A stretch of 64,000 bases of DNA from Kosakonia oryzendophytica (GTDB lineage: Bacteria; Pseudomonadota; Gammaproteobacteria; Enterobacterales; Enterobacteriaceae), in assembly GCF_900094925.1 (NCBI RefSeq), contig NZ_FMAY01000001.1, positions 248,001-312,000 of the forward strand, written 5' to 3'. Positions within the stretch are counted from its first letter, which is position 1, and the number at the start of each line of letters is the position of its first letter. Shown here one piece after another: positions 53,635 to 64,000 of this stretch. Made by a program: the position numbers and the translations under genes. The notes beneath the pieces are model-generated. The model saw nothing but the letters and a program-made list of their open reading frames with translations. It searched no databases and had not been told where the DNA came from.

Positions 53635-55443
53635 ATGAAGTTTGTCCGCATTTCAGCGTTATTGTTGGCGTTTGTCGGTCTGGCCTGTCAGGCGCAAACC
53701 ATCAAGGAACGTGATTCTTTCGCCGTGATTGGCGAACCGAAATATGCCATCAACTTTTCCCATTTTGACTATGTCAATCCTGCCGCGCCGAAAGGTGGCA
53801 ATGTCACGCTGTCGGTACTGGGTACGTTTGACAACTTTAACCGCTTTGCCTTACGCGGCAATGCCGCAGTGCGTACCGAATCCCTCTATGATGCGCTGTT
53901 TACCACCTCTGACGACGAGCCGGGAAGTTACTATCCGCTTATCGCGGAGATGGCGCGCTATGCCGATGATTACGCCTGGATGGAGATAAGCATTAACCCG
54001 CGTGCGATCTTTCACGACGGTTCTCCCATTCGTGCGAGCGATGTCGCCTTCACCTTCAATAAATTCATGACCGAAGGGGTGCCGCAATTCCGCCTGATCT
54101 ATAAGGGCACTACCGTCAAAGCCATTTCACCGTTAACGGTACGTATTGAACTGGCGAAACCCGGCAAAGAAGATATGCTCAGCCTGCTGACGCTGCCGGT
54201 TATGCCAGAAAAATTCTGGAAAGACCATAAACTGAGCGAGCCACTGAGCCGCCCGCCGCTGGGTAGTGGGCCATATCGCATCAGTAGCTGGCGCATGGGG
54301 CAATATATTGCCTATACCCGTGTGCGGAATTACTGGGCTGCGGATCTGCCCGTTAATCGGGGACGCTGGAATTTCGACAATATCCGCTATGACTACTATC
54401 TGGACGACAATGTCGCCTTCGAAGCCTTCAAAGCGGGCGCATTTGACCTGCGCAGCGAAGGGGATGCCAAAAACTGGGCCACGCGCTATATCGGCACTAA
54501 CTTCAGCCGTGGCTACATTGTCAAAGATGAGCAGCCTAATACCTCCGCGCAAGACACACTCTGGCTGGCGTTTAACATTACCCGCCCGGTATTCAACGAT
54601 CGCCGCGTGCGGGAAGCCATCTCGCTGGCGTTTGATTTTGAATGGATGAACAAGGCGCTGTTTTATGGGGCATACAGCCGGGCGGACAGCTATTTCCAGA
54701 ACACAGAATACGCTGCGCGCAACTATCCGGATGCTGATGAACTCACGCTGCTGGCCCCGCTCAAAGCACAGGTGCCGCCGGAGGTCTTCACCTCTATCTA
54801 CACACCGGCAAAGTCGAACGGCGATGGCTATGACCGGGAAAATCTCCTGAAAGCAGATGCGCTGTTAAAACAGGCGGGCTGGGTGCTGAAAAATCAGCAA
54901 CGCGTGGATGAAAAAACCGGCAAACCTTTTACCTTCGAATTACTGCTACCCTCGGGCGGGAATACCCAATGGGTACTGCCGTTCCAGCATAACCTGTCCC
55001 GACTGGGCATCACGATGGAGATCCGCCAGGTCGATAACTCGCAGGCCACCAATCGCATGCGCAGCCGTGACTATGACATGATGCCGCGCCTGTGGCGTGC
55101 ACAACCCTGGCCAAGCGGCGATCTGCAAATTGCATGGAGCTCAGAGTATATCGACTCTTCTTATAACGCGCCCGGCGTGAAGAACCCGGCGGTAGACAAC
55201 CTGATCGCGCAGATTAACCGCTGGCAGGGTAATAAAGAGAAGCTGCTACCGCTCGGTCGCGCATTGGACAGGGTGCTGACCTGGAATTATTACATGCTGC
55301 CCATGTGGTACATGGCGGCAGATCGCGTCGCCTATTGGGATAAGTTTTCTATGCCCGGCATTCGCCCGGTCTATTCACTGGGGTTTGACACCTGGTGGTA
55401 TGACGTAAACAAGGCGGCGAAATTGCCCGCCGCCAGACGTTAA
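53635..55443 (+). CDS. yejA: Peptide ABC transporter binding protein YejA
   Basis: 602 aa SBP_bac_5 family periplasmic oligopeptide-binding protein, signal peptide MKFVRISALLLAFVGLACQA. Family segment YPLIAEMARYADDYAWMEISI present. The Yej importer takes up peptide-nucleotide microcin C in E. coli. First gene of yejABEF; AAAGGAACAC precedes the ATG. Close to E. coli YejA (604 aa). Confidence 0.95.
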   Translation: MKFVRISALLLAFVGLACQAQTIKERDSFAVIGEPKYAINFSHFDYVNPAAPKGGNVTLSVLGTFDNFNRFALRGNAAVRTESLYDALFTTSDDEPGSYYPLIAEMARYADDYAWMEISINPRAIFHDGSPIRASDVAFTFNKFMTEGVPQFRLIYKGTTVKAISPLTVRIELAKPGKEDMLSLLTLPVMPEKFWKDHKLSEPLSRPPLGSGPYRISSWRMGQYIAYTRVRNYWAADLPVNRGRWNFDNIRYDYYLDDNVAFEAFKAGAFDLRSEGDAKNWATRYIGTNFSRGYIVKDEQPNTSAQDTLWLAFNITRPVFNDRRVREAISLAFDFEWMNKALFYGAYSRADSYFQNTEYAARNYPDADELTLLAPLKAQVPPEVFTSIYTPAKSNGDGYDRENLLKADALLKQAGWVLKNQQRVDEKTGKPFTFELLLPSGGNTQWVLPFQHNLSRLGITMEIRQVDNSQATNRMRSRDYDMMPRLWRAQPWPSGDLQIAWSSEYIDSSYNAPGVKNPAVDNLIAQINRWQGNKEKLLPLGRALDRVLTWNYYMLPMWYMAADRVAYWDKFSMPGIRPVYSLGFDTWWYDVNKAAKLPAARR

Positions 55444-55452
55444 GGAGAAGGG

Positions 55453-56553
55453 ATGGGCGCGTATTTCATTCGGCGTTTATTACTGATAATCCCCACCCTT
55501 TGGGCGATCATCACCATTAACTTTTTTATCGTGCAAATCGCGCCGGGTGGCCCGGTCGACCAGGCCATTGCCGCTATTGAGTTTGGCGATAAGGGCACGA
55601 TGCCGGGCAGTAGCGGCGGCGGAATGGGCGCCACGCATGCCCGCACCGGTGTGGGCGACGCGTTAAGCAATGACAGCCACTATCGTGGCGGGCGCGGCCT
55701 GGATCCGCAGGTTATTGAAGAGATAAAACAGCGCTACGGTTTCGATAAACCGTTGCATGAGCGCTATTTCAAAATGTTGTGGGATTATCTGCGCTTCGAC
55801 TTTGGCAATAGCCTGTTCCGCAGCGCATCGGTACTGCAACTGATCAAAGACAGCATGCCGGTGTCAATCACACTGGGGCTGTGGGGAACACTGATTATCT
55901 ATCTGGTGTCGATTCCCCTTGGTATTCGCAAAGCGGTGTACAACGGTAGCCGCTTTGATATCTGGAGCAGCGCGCTGATCATTGTGGGTTACGCTGTCCC
56001 GGCGTTTCTGTTCGCCATCCTGCTGATTGTTTTTTTTGCTGGCGGCAGCTACTACGATCTTTTCCCCTTGCGCGGGCTTACCTCAAGCAATTTCGACGCC
56101 CTGCCGTGGTACAAACAGGCGCTGGATTATCTCTGGCATATCACCCTGCCCGTGCTGGCAACGGTGATTGGCGGGTTCGCCGCATTGACCATGCTGACCA
56201 AAAACTCGTTTCTTGATGAGATCCGTAAACAGTATGTGGTCACCGCCCGCGCCAAAGGCGTGAGCGAACGCAATATCATGCGTAAGCATGTCTTTCGCAA
56301 CGCGATGTTGTTGGTGATTGCGGGGTTCCCGGCGACCTTTATCAGCATGTTTTTTACCGGTTCGCTATTGATCGAGGTGATTTTCTCCCTTAACGGTCTT
56401 GGCCTGCTGGGCTACGAAGCGACAGTCTCCCGGGATTACCCGGTGATGTTCGGTACGCTCTATATTTTCACTCTGATTGGCCTACTGCTGAATATTCTCA
56501 GTGATATCAGTTATACGCTGGTGGATCCGCGTATCGATTTTGAGGGGCGCTGA
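55453..56553 (+). CDS. yejB: Peptide ABC transporter permease YejB
   Basis: 366 aa DppB-type permease, six spans, with a long periplasmic loop between spans 1 and 2 rich in Gly ([16 protein letters not shown]). EAA loop [33 protein letters not shown] before the ATG; shares its last base with the yejE start. Confidence 0.95.
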   Translation: MGAYFIRRLLLIIPTLWAIITINFFIVQIAPGGPVDQAIAAIEFGDKGTMPGSSGGGMGATHARTGVGDALSNDSHYRGGRGLDPQVIEEIKQRYGFDKPLHERYFKMLWDYLRFDFGNSLFRSASVLQLIKDSMPVSITLGLWGTLIIYLVSIPLGIRKAVYNGSRFDIWSSALIIVGYAVPAFLFAILLIVFFAGGSYYDLFPLRGLTSSNFDALPWYKQALDYLWHITLPVLATVIGGFAALTMLTKNSFLDEIRKQYVVTARAKGVSERNIMRKHVFRNAMLLVIAGFPATFISMFFTGSLLIEVIFSLNGLGLLGYEATVSRDYPVMFGTLYIFTLIGLLLNILSDISYTLVDPRIDFEGR

Positions 56554-57578
56554 TGATTCAATTAAGCTACGTCAACCAGGCCCGCTGGCTGCGTTTTCGT
56601 CACAATCGCCGTGGTTACTGGTCATTGTGGATCTTTCTGGTGATTTTTATCCTCAGCCTCGGCGCAGAGCTGGTGGCCAATGACAAGCCACTGCTGGTGC
56701 GTTACGAAGGTAAATGGTTTGCGCCAGCGCTCATCAATTACAGCGAGAGCGATTTTGGCGGCCCCTTTGCTACTCCGGCTGATTATCAGGATCCGTGGCT
56801 ACGTAAACAGCTTGATGAGCACGGCTGGACGTTGTGGGCGCCCGTACGTTTTGGCGCGCGCAGTATTAACTATGCCACCACGGAACCCTTTCCCTCTCCT
56901 CCTTCAGCAAAAAACTGGCTCGGGACCGACGCTAACGGCGGCGACGTACTGGCGCGCATTCTCTATGGCACCCGGATCTCCTTGCTGTTCGGCTTAATGC
57001 TGACCTTCTGTTCCAGCGTGATCGGCGTACTGGCCGGTGCAATACAGGGTTATTACGGGGGCAAAATTGATCTCTGGGGACAGCGTTTTATTGAAGTGTG
57101 GTCCGGTATGCCGACGCTGTTTCTGATTATTCTGCTCTCCAGCGTGATCCAACCCGGTTTCTGGTGGTTGTTAGGCATTACTGTATTGTTTGGCTGGATG
57201 GCGCTGGTCAGCGTGGTGCGCGCCGAGTTCCTGCGTACACGTAACTTTGATTATATCCGTGCCGCACAGGCGCTGGGTGTAAGCGATCGCGGTATTATAC
57301 TGCGCCATATGCTCCCCAACGCCATGGTCGCCACCTTAACCCTGTTGCCGTTTATTTTGTGTAGCTCGGTCGCCACCCTGACCTCACTCGATTTTCTGGG
57401 CTTCGGTTTGCCATTGGGCTCTCCGTCGCTGGGTGAACTTCTGCTTCAGGGGAAAAATAACTTACAGGCGCCCTGGCTCGGTATCGCCGCTTTTATTTCC
57501 ACCGCCCTGCTGCTTTCACTGCTGATTTTTATTGGTGAAGCAGTGCGCGACGCATTCGATCCTAATAAGGCGGTGTAA
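56553..57578 (+). CDS. yejE: Peptide ABC transporter permease YejE
   Basis: 341 aa DppC-type permease with an N-terminal span, a long periplasmic section and five C-terminal spans; EAA loop YIRAAQALGVSDRGIILRHMLPNA. Starts on the last base of yejB (TGATG), so translationally coupled. Forms the channel with YejB. Confidence 0.95.
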   Translation: MIQLSYVNQARWLRFRHNRRGYWSLWIFLVIFILSLGAELVANDKPLLVRYEGKWFAPALINYSESDFGGPFATPADYQDPWLRKQLDEHGWTLWAPVRFGARSINYATTEPFPSPPSAKNWLGTDANGGDVLARILYGTRISLLFGLMLTFCSSVIGVLAGAIQGYYGGKIDLWGQRFIEVWSGMPTLFLIILLSSVIQPGFWWLLGITVLFGWMALVSVVRAEFLRTRNFDYIRAAQALGVSDRGIILRHMLPNAMVATLTLLPFILCSSVATLTSLDFLGFGLPLGSPSLGELLLQGKNNLQAPWLGIAAFISTALLLSLLIFIGEAVRDAFDPNKAV

Positions 57579-57579
57579 G

Positions 57580-59169
57580 ATGACGTCTCCCCTGCTGACT
57601 GTTGATTCCCTGACCGTTGCTTTTCGCCAGCAGAATACACTGCGGACAGTAGTGAACGATTTATCGCTGCGCATCGACGCGGGCGAAACGCTGGCGCTGG
57701 TCGGCGAATCCGGCTCCGGTAAAAGCGTCAGTGCATTATCGATCCTGCGTTTGCTGCCTTCTCCTCCTGTGGAATACCCTGCCGGCGATATTCTGTTCCA
57801 TGGCGAATCGTTGCTGCATGCCAGTGAAAGCACACTGCGTGGCGTACGCGGCAATAAAATCGCCATGATTTTCCAGGAGCCGATGGTTTCCCTCAATCCG
57901 CTGCATACGCTGGAAAAACAGCTTTATGAAGTGCTGTCGCTACATCGCGGTATGCGCCGGGAAGCCGCGCGCGCTGAAATTCTTGATTGCCTTGAGCGCG
58001 TCGGGATCCGCAATGCTCGTGCACGGCTGGGCGATTTTCCCCACCAGCTTTCCGGTGGTGAACGCCAGCGCGTAATGATCGCCATGGCCGTGTTAACACG
58101 CCCGGAACTGTTGATTGCCGATGAACCCACCACAGCGCTGGATGTGAGCGTACAGGCACAGATCCTGACGCTGCTGCGTGAACTGCGCGATGAGCTGAAT
58201 ATGGGTTTGCTGTTTATTACTCACGACCTCAGTATCGTGCGCAAGCTGGCGGATAACGTTGCAGTGATGCAAAACGGGAAATGTGTCGAACACAATAGTG
58301 CCCGGGCGTTGTTTAACGCACCGGCGCACCCGTATACGCAAAAACTGATTAATAGCGAACCCGGTGGGGAGCCTGTTACCCTGCCTCAGGATGTACAGCC
58401 GTTGCTGCAGGTGGAAAACCTTGCCGTGAGCTTCCCGGTGCGTAAAGGGATCCTGCGTCGCGTGGTCAACCACAATCCGGTGGTGAAGAATATCAGCTTT
58501 ACCTTGCGTCCCGGCGAAACGTTGGGACTGGTTGGCGAGTCAGGTTCGGGCAAAAGCACCACTGGCCTTGCCTTGCTGCGCCTGGTCGCCTCACAGGGTG
58601 CAATCCTGTTTGACGGTAAACCGCTACACCAGTGGAACCGCAAGCAGATGCTACCGGTACGGCACCGGATACAAGTGGTGTTTCAGGATCCCAACTCCGC
58701 ACTCAACCCGCGGTTGAATGTACAGCAAATTATCGAAGAGGGTTTGCGCGTTCATCAGCCCGAGCTGACGCGTAGCGCCCGTGAGCAACGGGTGATTGAG
58801 GTAATGCAGGAAGTGGGGCTGGATCCGGAAACCCGGCGTCGTTTTCCCGGCGAGTTCTCGGGAGGTCAGCGCCAGCGCATTGCCATTGCCCGCGCCCTGA
58901 TCCTCAAACCAGAACTGATCATTCTGGATGAACCCACATCATCGCTGGATCGTACCGTGCAGGCGCAAATCCTCACACTGCTGAAATCACTACAGGAGAC
59001 GCACCGGCTGGCGTATATTTTTATCAGTCACGATCTGCACGTGGTGCGCGCATTATGTCACCAGGTCATTGTGCTAAAACAAGGGGAAGTGATTGAACAG
59101 GGAGAGTGTCGGCGTGTCTTTAGCGAGCCTCAGCAGGCCTATACACGCCAGCTTCTCGCATTAAGCTAA
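57580..59169 (+). CDS. yejF: Peptide ABC transporter double ATPase YejF
   Basis: 529 aa fusion of two ATPase domains. Each has Walker A GESGSGKS, with signatures LSGGERQR (first) and FSGGQRQR (second) and Walker [13 protein letters not shown] and [15 protein letters not shown] 57580 is 1 bp after the yejE stop and gives the E. coli length. Energises YejABE. Confidence 0.96.
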   Translation: MTSPLLTVDSLTVAFRQQNTLRTVVNDLSLRIDAGETLALVGESGSGKSVSALSILRLLPSPPVEYPAGDILFHGESLLHASESTLRGVRGNKIAMIFQEPMVSLNPLHTLEKQLYEVLSLHRGMRREAARAEILDCLERVGIRNARARLGDFPHQLSGGERQRVMIAMAVLTRPELLIADEPTTALDVSVQAQILTLLRELRDELNMGLLFITHDLSIVRKLADNVAVMQNGKCVEHNSARALFNAPAHPYTQKLINSEPGGEPVTLPQDVQPLLQVENLAVSFPVRKGILRRVVNHNPVVKNISFTLRPGETLGLVGESGSGKSTTGLALLRLVASQGAILFDGKPLHQWNRKQMLPVRHRIQVVFQDPNSALNPRLNVQQIIEEGLRVHQPELTRSAREQRVIEVMQEVGLDPETRRRFPGEFSGGQRQRIAIARALILKPELIILDEPTSSLDRTVQAQILTLLKSLQETHRLAYIFISHDLHVVRALCHQVIVLKQGEVIEQGECRRVFSEPQQAYTRQLLALS

Positions 59170-59172
59170 CGT

Positions 59173-59517
59173 TCAGAAAGGGTTCTGCCCGGAGAAAGGT
59201 TCCGCGATGGCAACGCCGAAATTTTTCAGGCGACAGGTCGCGGCAAACTCATCCTGGCGATTAACGAACAGGCACGGTTCCCCTTCGCATTCCAGTACCG
59301 AGCAATCCACTTCGATATCGCTCAATGCCTGGCTGAGTTTGTGCATTACCGGCCAGGCATTGTCGCCATCCGGACTCAGCAGTTTCAATGCGACAAGACT
59401 GTCATCCGCAGACTGACCGTTTTGCGGAATCGGTTCAACTTTTGCGCCTGCAAAACCCTCCAGCCAGCGATAGCACTGGGGGAGGCGGTGGATGATGGAG
59501 AGCTGGAATGTATTCAC
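59173..59517 (-). CDS. yejG: Uncharacterised protein YejG
   Basis: 114 aa, about the length of E. coli YejG, whose sequence it follows (LSIIHRLPQ..., [45 protein letters not shown]). GTG 59517 is the likely start, with GGGGA 7 nt upstream; an ATG 18 bp further upstream has none. Cytoplasmic; in E. coli reported to affect aminoglycoside tolerance, mechanism unclear. Converges with yejF. Confidence 0.88.
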   Translation of the reverse strand: MNTFQLSIIHRLPQCYRWLEGFAGAKVEPIPQNGQSADDSLVALKLLSPDGDNAWPVMHKLSQALSDIEVDCSVLECEGEPCLFVNRQDEFAATCRLKNFGVAIAEPFSGQNPF

Positions 59518-59575
59518 TTTCTTTCCCCGAAGCACTTTTACTTCACAAATATTTCACATTTATATTAACACACTA

Positions 59576-59595
59576 TTGACAAATCGTCCTGTCAA
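59576..59595. promoter_or_regulatory. TTGACA inverted repeat upstream of yejG
   Basis: TTGACA (59576 on) and TGTCAA (to 59595), 8 nt apart, give a consensus -35 hexamer on each strand. Possible divergent promoters or an operator. Confidence 0.35.
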
Positions 59596-59820
59596 CCTCG
59601 CAGAAAAGGTTCAATCCTGCGCAGTGTGAGGGCTGACCGCTCATTTATCAGGGTTTTAATGGCTAAGCGGCGGGCCGGGTTTCGGGCTATATGTACCCGT
59701 TTCTGCGATCTAACTCAACCTTTTTCACTACAATAGTGTGACTTTTTACACAAATGGATTTTACATAAAATAAACAAACATGTCTGAAGGTATGTCAATC
59801 TGAGTTGATATGCATCAAAC

Positions 59821-59840
59821 AAGGGAGCTTTTTTGCTCCC
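59821..59840 (-). terminator. bcr terminator
   Basis: GGGAGC (59823-59828), six T loop, GCTCCC (59835-59840), 13 bp after the bcr stop; a short CTTGTTTG tail follows on the minus strand. Confidence 0.7.
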
Positions 59841-59852
59841 TGTGGGGAGGGG

Positions 59853-61046
59853 TTATGCCGGTTTTTTACCGCGACTGGCGTAGAGATAGAAGAGAATGGA
59901 ACTGGTCGCGCAAAACGTGATGGACCAGATCATCGGCCAGGCAGAGTTAAAGGTCGCCATCGACAGCAGTGCGCCCACAACCGCGCCAATGCCAAAACGA
60001 AAGGTCCCGGCCAGGGAAGACGCCGTACCCGCCATATGTGGAAACTCATCAAGAATGACAGCCATGGCGTTAGAGGCGACCAACGCTACGCACCCCACAA
60101 ATACCGCCACACCCAGCACCAGCGACCAGAACCCGATATCCAGTAGCGCCGTCACGACCATCCACAGCGCCATAGCAAACTGCACCCACAACCCACTGCG
60201 AAACATGTTTAGTGCTCCAACGCGGCGGACAATACGGCCATTAATAATGGTCGTCATAAACAGAAAGACAATATTCAGCGCGAAGTAGTAACCGAAATTC
60301 TGCGGCGAAACGTGGTTGAGCTGTATATAGACGAACGGCCCGGCGCTCAGAAACGAGAACATTCCGGCAAAGCTGAAACCGCTTGCCAGCATATAGCTCA
60401 ACACACGTTTATGGCGAAACAGCGAAGCGAAATTACCGATCGTCGTGCGCAAATGGAACTTTTGCCGCTTTTCTACCGGTAGCGTTTCGCGAATAAAAAA
60501 GGCAATCATCGCCGAAGCCAGCAAGGCGGCAATGGCGAGGATCCAGAAAATCACATGCCAGCCGAACCAAATCAACACCGCGCCCCCCACCATAGGCGCC
60601 AGTAACGGAGCGATGGTGGTGACCAGCATGACAAATGACATCATGCGGGAGAACTCCTCCCGCGGATAGATATCGCGCATCAGAGCATTAATCACCACGC
60701 TTGCCGCAGCGGCGGCAAGACCGTGGAAAAAACGCATGGTGATTAACTGGTCAATACTTTGCGCCAACGCACAGGCCACTGCCGCTGCCGCAAAAATCAG
60801 TGTTCCGCCGAGAATAACCGGCTTACGGCCGATGCTGTCAGCCATCGGCCCATAGAGCAACTGACCTACCGCAAACCCCAGGATATAGGTGCTCAACGTC
60901 ATTTGCGCACTGCCGGCCGGTACGCCGAACTGCTCAGCAATCACAGGCAGCGCAGGCAGGTACATATCGATGGACAGTGGCATTAACATCGCCAGCAGGC
61001 CGAGAATAAACACAATGCGTAACGAAGAGTGTGGCCTTGAGGTCAC
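59853..61046 (-). CDS. bcr: Bicyclomycin/sulfonamide MFS efflux transporter Bcr
   Basis: 397 aa, 12 spans, DHA1 drug:proton antiporter. Motif [17 protein letters not shown] is present. Exports bicyclomycin, sulfathiazole and L-cysteine in E. coli. Close to E. coli Bcr (396 aa). It lies 15 bp after rsuA on the same strand, so the two are probably one transcript. Confidence 0.96.
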   Translation of the reverse strand: MTSRPHSSLRIVFILGLLAMLMPLSIDMYLPALPVIAEQFGVPAGSAQMTLSTYILGFAVGQLLYGPMADSIGRKPVILGGTLIFAAAAVACALAQSIDQLITMRFFHGLAAAAASVVINALMRDIYPREEFSRMMSFVMLVTTIAPLLAPMVGGAVLIWFGWHVIFWILAIAALLASAMIAFFIRETLPVEKRQKFHLRTTIGNFASLFRHKRVLSYMLASGFSFAGMFSFLSAGPFVYIQLNHVSPQNFGYYFALNIVFLFMTTIINGRIVRRVGALNMFRSGLWVQFAMALWMVVTALLDIGFWSLVLGVAVFVGCVALVASNAMAVILDEFPHMAGTASSLAGTFRFGIGAVVGALLSMATFNSAWPMIWSITFCATSSILFYLYASRGKKPA

Positions 61047-61061
61047 GTCAGTCTCCTGATA

Positions 61062-61769
61062 TTAGCGTGAGGGCATGCCTACACTGGCAATTTCGTCTTC
61101 CGTCAGTGGACGGTACTCGCCTGGATCCAGATCCGCATCCAACGCAATCGCGCCAATACGCTCGCGATGCAGCCCCACGACATGATTGCCCACGGCGGCA
61201 AACATGCGTTTAACCTGATGGTAGCGGCCTTCGCTGATGGTCAGACGAACCTGGGTCGGCGTCACCACTTCCAGTACCGCAGGTTTGGTGAGTTCTTTTT
61301 CATTATGCAACTGTACGCCGCGGGCAAATTGTTCCGCCGTGTCGTCACTCACCGGTGATTCAAGGGTAACCAGGTAGGTTTTTTCACAATGGTGACGTGG
61401 CGAAGTGATGCGGTGCGACCATTGACCGTCATCGGTCATCAGCACCAGACCGGTGGTGTCAATATCCAGACGTCCTGCGGCATGAAGCTTATGAGCGACC
61501 GGCTCATCGAGAAAATAGAGGATCGTCGGATGATCCGGGTCATCCGTTGAGCAGACGTAGCCTTCCGGTTTGTGGAGCATAAAGTAACGCGGGCCAGTTT
61601 GCTGAACGAGGGTGTTGCCGTCGTACTCAACATCGTGCTCGGGTTGCAGTTTAAACGCGGTATCTCTCACAATCTCGCCATCGACGGTAACACGATGAGC
61701 ACGGATTTCACGCCCGGCAATGGCGCGGCTGACGCCAAGTTGCTGAGCGATAAACTTATCAAGTCGCAT
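61062..61769 (-). CDS. rsuA: 16S rRNA pseudouridine(516) synthase RsuA
   Basis: 235 aa. S4 RNA-binding domain at 1-60 ([15 protein letters not shown]), then a RluA/RsuA-type catalytic domain with Asp102 in [10 protein letters not shown]. Modifies U516 of 16S rRNA. E. coli RsuA is 231 aa. Divergent from radD. Confidence 0.97.
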   Translation of the reverse strand: MRLDKFIAQQLGVSRAIAGREIRAHRVTVDGEIVRDTAFKLQPEHDVEYDGNTLVQQTGPRYFMLHKPEGYVCSTDDPDHPTILYFLDEPVAHKLHAAGRLDIDTTGLVLMTDDGQWSHRITSPRHHCEKTYLVTLESPVSDDTAEQFARGVQLHNEKELTKPAVLEVVTPTQVRLTISEGRYHQVKRMFAAVGNHVVGLHRERIGAIALDADLDPGEYRPLTEDEIASVGMPSR

Positions 61770-61918
61770 GAAGTTTTTTAGCCTGTATGGTGCTGGATGC
61801 GGGCATGACGCCCAAAAAAGACGTTATAAACGTGAGTAGTATAGCGGCCATCATACACCGCTCAAGGGAAAGATTCGTGGCATACTATGCGCCGTCTATC
61901 TGCAACCTTATCGAGACA

Positions 61919-63679
61919 ATGACTTTTACGCTGCGCCCTTACCAACGCGAAGCGGTGGACGCCACCCTCGCCCATTTTCGTCAACATGCAGAACCTGCGG
62001 TTATTGTACTGCCGACCGGTGCCGGGAAAAGCCTGGTGATAGCCGAACTGGCACGTCTGGCACGCGGTCGCGTGCTGGTGCTGGCGCATGTCAAAGAGCT
62101 GGTAGCACAAAACCACGCCAAGTATGTTGCGCTTGGGCTGGAAGCGGATATCTTCGCTGCCGGGTTAAAGCGTAAACAGAGCAACGGCAAAGTGGTGTTT
62201 GGCAGCGTGCAATCCGTGGCACGTAACCTGTCGCAGTTTCAGGGCGAGTTTTCACTGTTGGTGGTAGATGAGTGCCACCGTATCAGTGATGATGACGACA
62301 GCCAGTATCAGCAAATCCTGGCGCATCTGCGTGAGGTCAACCCCCACTTACGTCTGCTCGGTTTGACGGCAACCCCCTTCCGTCTCGGCAAAGGCTGGAT
62401 TTACCGTTTTCATTATCATGGGATGGTGCGCGGTGACGAAAAGGCGTTGTTCCGCGACTGCATTTATGAGCTTCCGCTGCGCTATATGATTAAACATGGC
62501 TATCTTACCCCGCCGGAGCGGCTGGATATGCCTGTGGTGCAGTATGATTTCAGCCGCCTGCAGGCACAGAGCAACGGTCTGTTCAGTGAAGCTGATCTGA
62601 ACCGCGAGCTGAAAAAACAGCAACGCATTACACCGCATATTGTCAGCCAAATCGTTGAGTTTGCGCAGACGCGCAAAGGGGTGATGATCTTTGCCGCCAC
62701 CGTTGAACATGCCAAAGAGATTACCGGCCTGCTGCCCGCCGATGACGCCGCGCTTATCACCGGTGATACAGCTGGCCCGGAACGCGATGCGTTGATCGCG
62801 GCATTTAAACAACAACAGTTTCGTTATCTGGTGAACGTGTCCGTGTTGACCACCGGCTTTGATGCGCCGCATGTCGACCTGATTGCTATTTTACGTCCGA
62901 CGGAGTCTGTCAGCCTGTATCAGCAAATCGTCGGACGTGGTCTGCGGCTGGCGCCCGGAAAAACCGACTGCCTGATCCTGGATTACGCGGGCAACCCTCA
63001 CGATCTCTACGCACCGGAAATTGGTGCACCAAAAGGCAAAAGTGACAATGTTCCGGTGCAGGTGTTCTGCCCCGGTTGCGGTTTTGCCAACACCTTCTGG
63101 GGGAAAACCACTGCCGATGGCACGCTGATCGAACATTTTGGCCGCCGTTGCCAGGGCTGGCTGGAAGATGATGAAGGCCATCGGGAGCAGTGTGATTATC
63201 GCTTTCGCTTTAAAAACTGCCCGCAATGCAATGCGGAAAATGACATTGCCGCCCGCCGCTGCCGAAGTTGCGACTGCGTGCTGGTTGACCCCGACGATAT
63301 GCTGAAAGCGGCGCTGAAGCTCAAAGATGCGCTGGTACTGCGCTGTAGTGGTATGACATTACAACAAGGGGCGGATGCGAAAGGCGAATGGTTGAAAATC
63401 ACCTACTACGACGAAGACGGCGCGGATGTCAGTGAGCGCTTCCGTCTGCAAACCGCCGCTCAGCGCACCGCTTTCGAACAACTGTTCATTCGCCCGCATA
63501 CCCGCACGCCTGGCGTGCCCCTGCGCTGGATTGTCGCCACGGATATCATCGCGCAACAGGCACGGCTACGACACCCTGATTTTGTGGTAGCGCGCCTCAA
63601 GGGGCAGTTCTGGCAAGTGCGGGAAAAAGTCTTCGATTATGAAGGTCGCTTTCGTCGGGCGCATGAATTACGCGGATAA
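61919..63679 (+). CDS. radD: SF2 helicase-like DNA repair protein RadD
   Basis: 586 aa. Walker A LPTGAGKS (31-38), DEAH-box variant VVDECHR, TATPFR motif III, C-terminal helicase domain with QIVGRGLR, then a zinc-finger part with CPGCG, CPQC and CRSC pairs. Stimulates RecA strand exchange and interacts with SSB in E. coli. ATG 61919 (MTFTLRPYQ) gives the E. coli length; the frame is open upstream without homology. Lies before rplY. Confidence 0.95.
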   Translation: MTFTLRPYQREAVDATLAHFRQHAEPAVIVLPTGAGKSLVIAELARLARGRVLVLAHVKELVAQNHAKYVALGLEADIFAAGLKRKQSNGKVVFGSVQSVARNLSQFQGEFSLLVVDECHRISDDDDSQYQQILAHLREVNPHLRLLGLTATPFRLGKGWIYRFHYHGMVRGDEKALFRDCIYELPLRYMIKHGYLTPPERLDMPVVQYDFSRLQAQSNGLFSEADLNRELKKQQRITPHIVSQIVEFAQTRKGVMIFAATVEHAKEITGLLPADDAALITGDTAGPERDALIAAFKQQQFRYLVNVSVLTTGFDAPHVDLIAILRPTESVSLYQQIVGRGLRLAPGKTDCLILDYAGNPHDLYAPEIGAPKGKSDNVPVQVFCPGCGFANTFWGKTTADGTLIEHFGRRCQGWLEDDEGHREQCDYRFRFKNCPQCNAENDIAARRCRSCDCVLVDPDDMLKAALKLKDALVLRCSGMTLQQGADAKGEWLKITYYDEDGADVSERFRLQTAAQRTAFEQLFIRPHTRTPGVPLRWIVATDIIAQQARLRHPDFVVARLKGQFWQVREKVFDYEGRFRRAHELRG

Positions 63680-63804
63680 ACGCGCTTTTGATTGATGTAT
63701 CGGGTATTCGGGGATAGAATACCGCCCGCTTTTGCATCCGCGAAAGCCGATCATCTGCCTGTTGCTGGGTCGCCTGTAACAGGATCTATTTAAGAGAGAT
63801 TTAA

Positions 63805-64000
63805 ATGTTTACTATTAACGCAGACGTACGTAAAGAGCAGGGTAAGGGTGCGAGCCGCCGCCTGCGCGCAGCTAACAAGTTCCCGGCTATCGTTTACGGT
63901 GGAACTGAAGCTCCGATCGCTATCGAACTGGATCATGACAAACTGTGGAACCTGCAAGCGAAAGCTGAGTTCTATAGCGAAGTTGTGACCATCGTTGTTG
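63805..64000 (+). CDS. rplY: 50S ribosomal protein L25, 5' part (runs off the window)
   Basis: First 65 codons, [20 protein letters not shown] onward, nearly the same as E. coli L25 (94 aa), which binds 5S rRNA. GAGAGAT upstream. The gene continues past base 64000. It has its own promoter region (63680-63804) after radD. Confidence 0.96.
   Translation, partial: MFTINADVRKEQGKGASRRLRAANKFPAIVYGGTEAPIAIELDHDKLWNLQAKAEFYSEVVTIVV

Larger units (their letters stand above)
59518..59852. other. yejG-bcr intergenic region
   Basis: 335 bp. Contains a TTGACA/TGTCAA inverted repeat near the yejG promoter and the bcr terminator. I see no other gene or recognised RNA. Confidence 0.6.

Noticed and set aside
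61787-61918. 44-codon N-terminal extension of RadD
   Set aside because: Covers the rsuA-radD promoter gap and does not resemble the helicase family; ATG 61919 gives the known length.

Overview
The window is a gene-dense stretch of an enterobacterial chromosome (Enterobacteriaceae). Its backbone matches the E. coli K-12 order bglX-dld-pbpG-yohC-yohD-yohF-yohP-[island]-dusC-yohJK-cdd-sanA-mglCAB-galS-yeiB-folE-yeiG-cirA-lysP-yeiE-yeiH-nfo-fruAKB-setB-yeiW-yeiP-yeiQ-yeiR-lpxT-mepS-pdeN-yejABEF-yejG-bcr-rsuA-radD-rplY. Protein similarity as I recall it is high but clearly below E. coli strain level, and several genes absent from K-12 at these sites are present. This fits a relative such as Citrobacter, Enterobacter or Kluyvera; I cannot fix the species. 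No tRNA, rRNA, CRISPR array, IS element, transposase, integrase or phage gene was seen.

Layout. 1-6522: the 5' part of bglX, dld, a lone GNAT acetyltransferase behind a perfect 24-bp palindrome, pbpG, and the membrane or oxidoreductase genes yohC, yohD, yohF and yohP. 6564-15417 is accessory DNA in the yohP-dusC gap: a secreted metallo-beta-lactamase-fold hydrolase divergent from a LysR regulator, then a beta-glucoside locus reading leftward: OprD-type porin, a SurE-family phosphatase with a signal peptide, BglG-type antiterminator, PTS EIIBCA and a GH1 6-phospho-beta-glucosidase. Three BglG-type RNA antiterminator (RAT)/terminator leaders lie in front of porin, bglG and bglF, so the porin and secreted SurE look like members of the same antitermination circuit.

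15418-33546: dusC, the yohJK holin-like pair, cdd with a perfect CRP site, sanA, two small genes (one unknown, one BssS-like), the galactose/methylgalactoside transporter mglBAC with its repressor galS, yeiB-folE, an extra YbfB-type MFS gene, yeiG, the Fur-controlled siderophore receptor cirA, and lysP. 33728-36560 is a second accessory block, a complete polar amino acid ABC importer. 36734-49105: yeiE/yeiH, nfo, the fructose PTS operon fruBKA with two Cra boxes, setB, yeiW, yeiP, and a divergent hexuronate pair uxuA/yeiQ with operator-like sites between them.

49106-64000 is core: yeiR, lpxT, mepS, pdeN, the yejABEF peptide ABC importer, yejG, bcr, rsuA, radD and the start of rplY. Much of the window concerns sugar and nutrient uptake (beta-glucosides, galactose, fructose, hexuronate, lysine and other amino acids, peptides, catecholate iron) together with local CRP, GalS, Cra, Fur and antitermination signals.
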